Shown here piece after piece: positions 5,911 to 6,336 of a stretch of DNA of 6,336 bases (the stretch's first letter is position 1; every line of letters begins with the position of its first letter). A program made the translations under genes and the position numbers. The stretch is from Porticoccus sp. GTDB taxonomy: Bacteria; Pseudomonadota; Gammaproteobacteria; Pseudomonadales; Porticoccaceae. The stretch spans positions 1 through 6,336 of the forward strand of contig DRHD01000116.1 in assembly GCA_011049795.1 (NCBI GenBank). The letters run 5' to 3'. The notes under the pieces were generated by a model. It was not told the origin of the DNA. It saw only the letters and a list, made by a program, of their open reading frames with translations, and did no database searches.

Positions 5911-6336
5911 TTAAGCTTCCGCCAGCAAACGATCGTATTTCTTGCTCAAAATATCGTAAAATTGCTCACGCAGCTTATTAATATCCTGCTTGATATCCGC
6001 AATCTCCTGACTGCTAATATCCTTGCGACCCACATACACCTGCCTTCTGAAATGGGAAATCTTTGCAGCGTAAAGGCGAAGGGTTCTCTCCAAGCTCTTC
6101 TCCCCCAGCATCAACAGTTTAGATTCCGCGTCGGACAGTTTCTTAAATTCAGCGACCAGTTCCAAGTTAACGCTGTCCAACTCTTGCTTGCGGGCCTGTG
6201 GCCAGCGATTGCCAAAACGCACCGACTCAATGGCCAGTGCCGAATACTTGGCAAAAATGTGGGTGATGTTGCCAATTTCAGCCGATACTGATTCGAGGGT
6301 AGCGATGCGCTTCGTTACACGAACGTTCTCTGACAC
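5911..6336 (-). CDS. Unrecognised helical protein, probably partial at the window edge
   Basis: An open frame of 141 codons ending in TAA at 5911-5913 and running to the last base of the window. The first codon seen is GTG. It could be a start, but because it falls exactly on the edge the frame probably continues beyond. The product has no signal peptide, no membrane segment and no Cys. It is rich in Lys, Glu, Leu and Arg and looks almost fully alpha-helical, with probable coiled-coil stretches at about 55-90 and 105-138 (for example QEIADIKQDINKLREQFYDI). I do not recognise the family. It ends convergently with the DUF4389 gene, 165 bp away. The opposite-strand open frame is a shadow. Confidence 0.65.
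   Translation of the reverse strand: MSENVRVTKRIATLESVSAEIGNITHIFAKYSALAIESVRFGNRWPQARKQELDSVNLELVAEFKKLSDAESKLLMLGEKSLERTLRLYAAKISHFRRQVYVGRKDISSQEIADIKQDINKLREQFYDILSKKYDRLLAEA

Noticed and set aside
5962..6291. 109-codon plus-strand frame at the right edge
   Set aside because: It is antisense to the helical protein, whose composition and regular heptad-like pattern look like real coding sequence.

Overview
This looks like chromosomal DNA of a Gram-negative, probably marine gammaproteobacterium. It encodes an outer-membrane barrel with a terminal Phe, periplasmic solute-binding proteins with Sec signals, and a DUF4389 protein of proteobacterial type. Taxonomy is inferred from protein style only. 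No rRNA, tRNA, insertion sequence or CRISPR array is visible.

Left edge (1-331): a perfect 113-bp inverted repeat (1-113 against 219-331, 105-bp spacer) lies across the first coding region. It is best explained as a fold-back (chimeric) contig end. The first gene has therefore lost its true 5' end, and everything before about base 108 should not be read as native upstream sequence.

Plus-strand cluster (114-3392): three tightly packed genes. (1) A membrane protein made of the tail of a Cache-like periplasmic sensor domain, two transmembrane helices, a pentameric ligand-gated ion channel (pLGIC)-type ligand-binding domain and four channel helices. (2) A periplasmic binding protein close to the urea/short-amide binding family (UrtA/AmiC/FmdD). 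(3) A small single-pass membrane protein of unknown function. No ABC permease or ATPase genes follow. The attractive reading is a solute-sensing channel in which the binding protein delivers or reports a ligand to a prokaryotic Cys-loop-type channel. That is inference from gene order and domain content.

Minus-strand pair (5108 down to 3416), convergent with the first cluster: an outer-membrane porin-like barrel with His/Asp-rich loops, then 22 bp later a short PstS-like phosphate-binding-type periplasmic protein. The two clusters meet tail to tail with 23 bp between stop codons and share a GC-rich hairpin.

Right part: a 256-bp divergent intergenic region contains a palindrome, a hairpin and a candidate promoter. 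It is followed by a DUF4389 membrane protein with an acidic repeat tail (5365-5745), a good intrinsic terminator (5796-5830), and the C-terminal part of an unrecognised helical protein on the minus strand that runs to the window edge.
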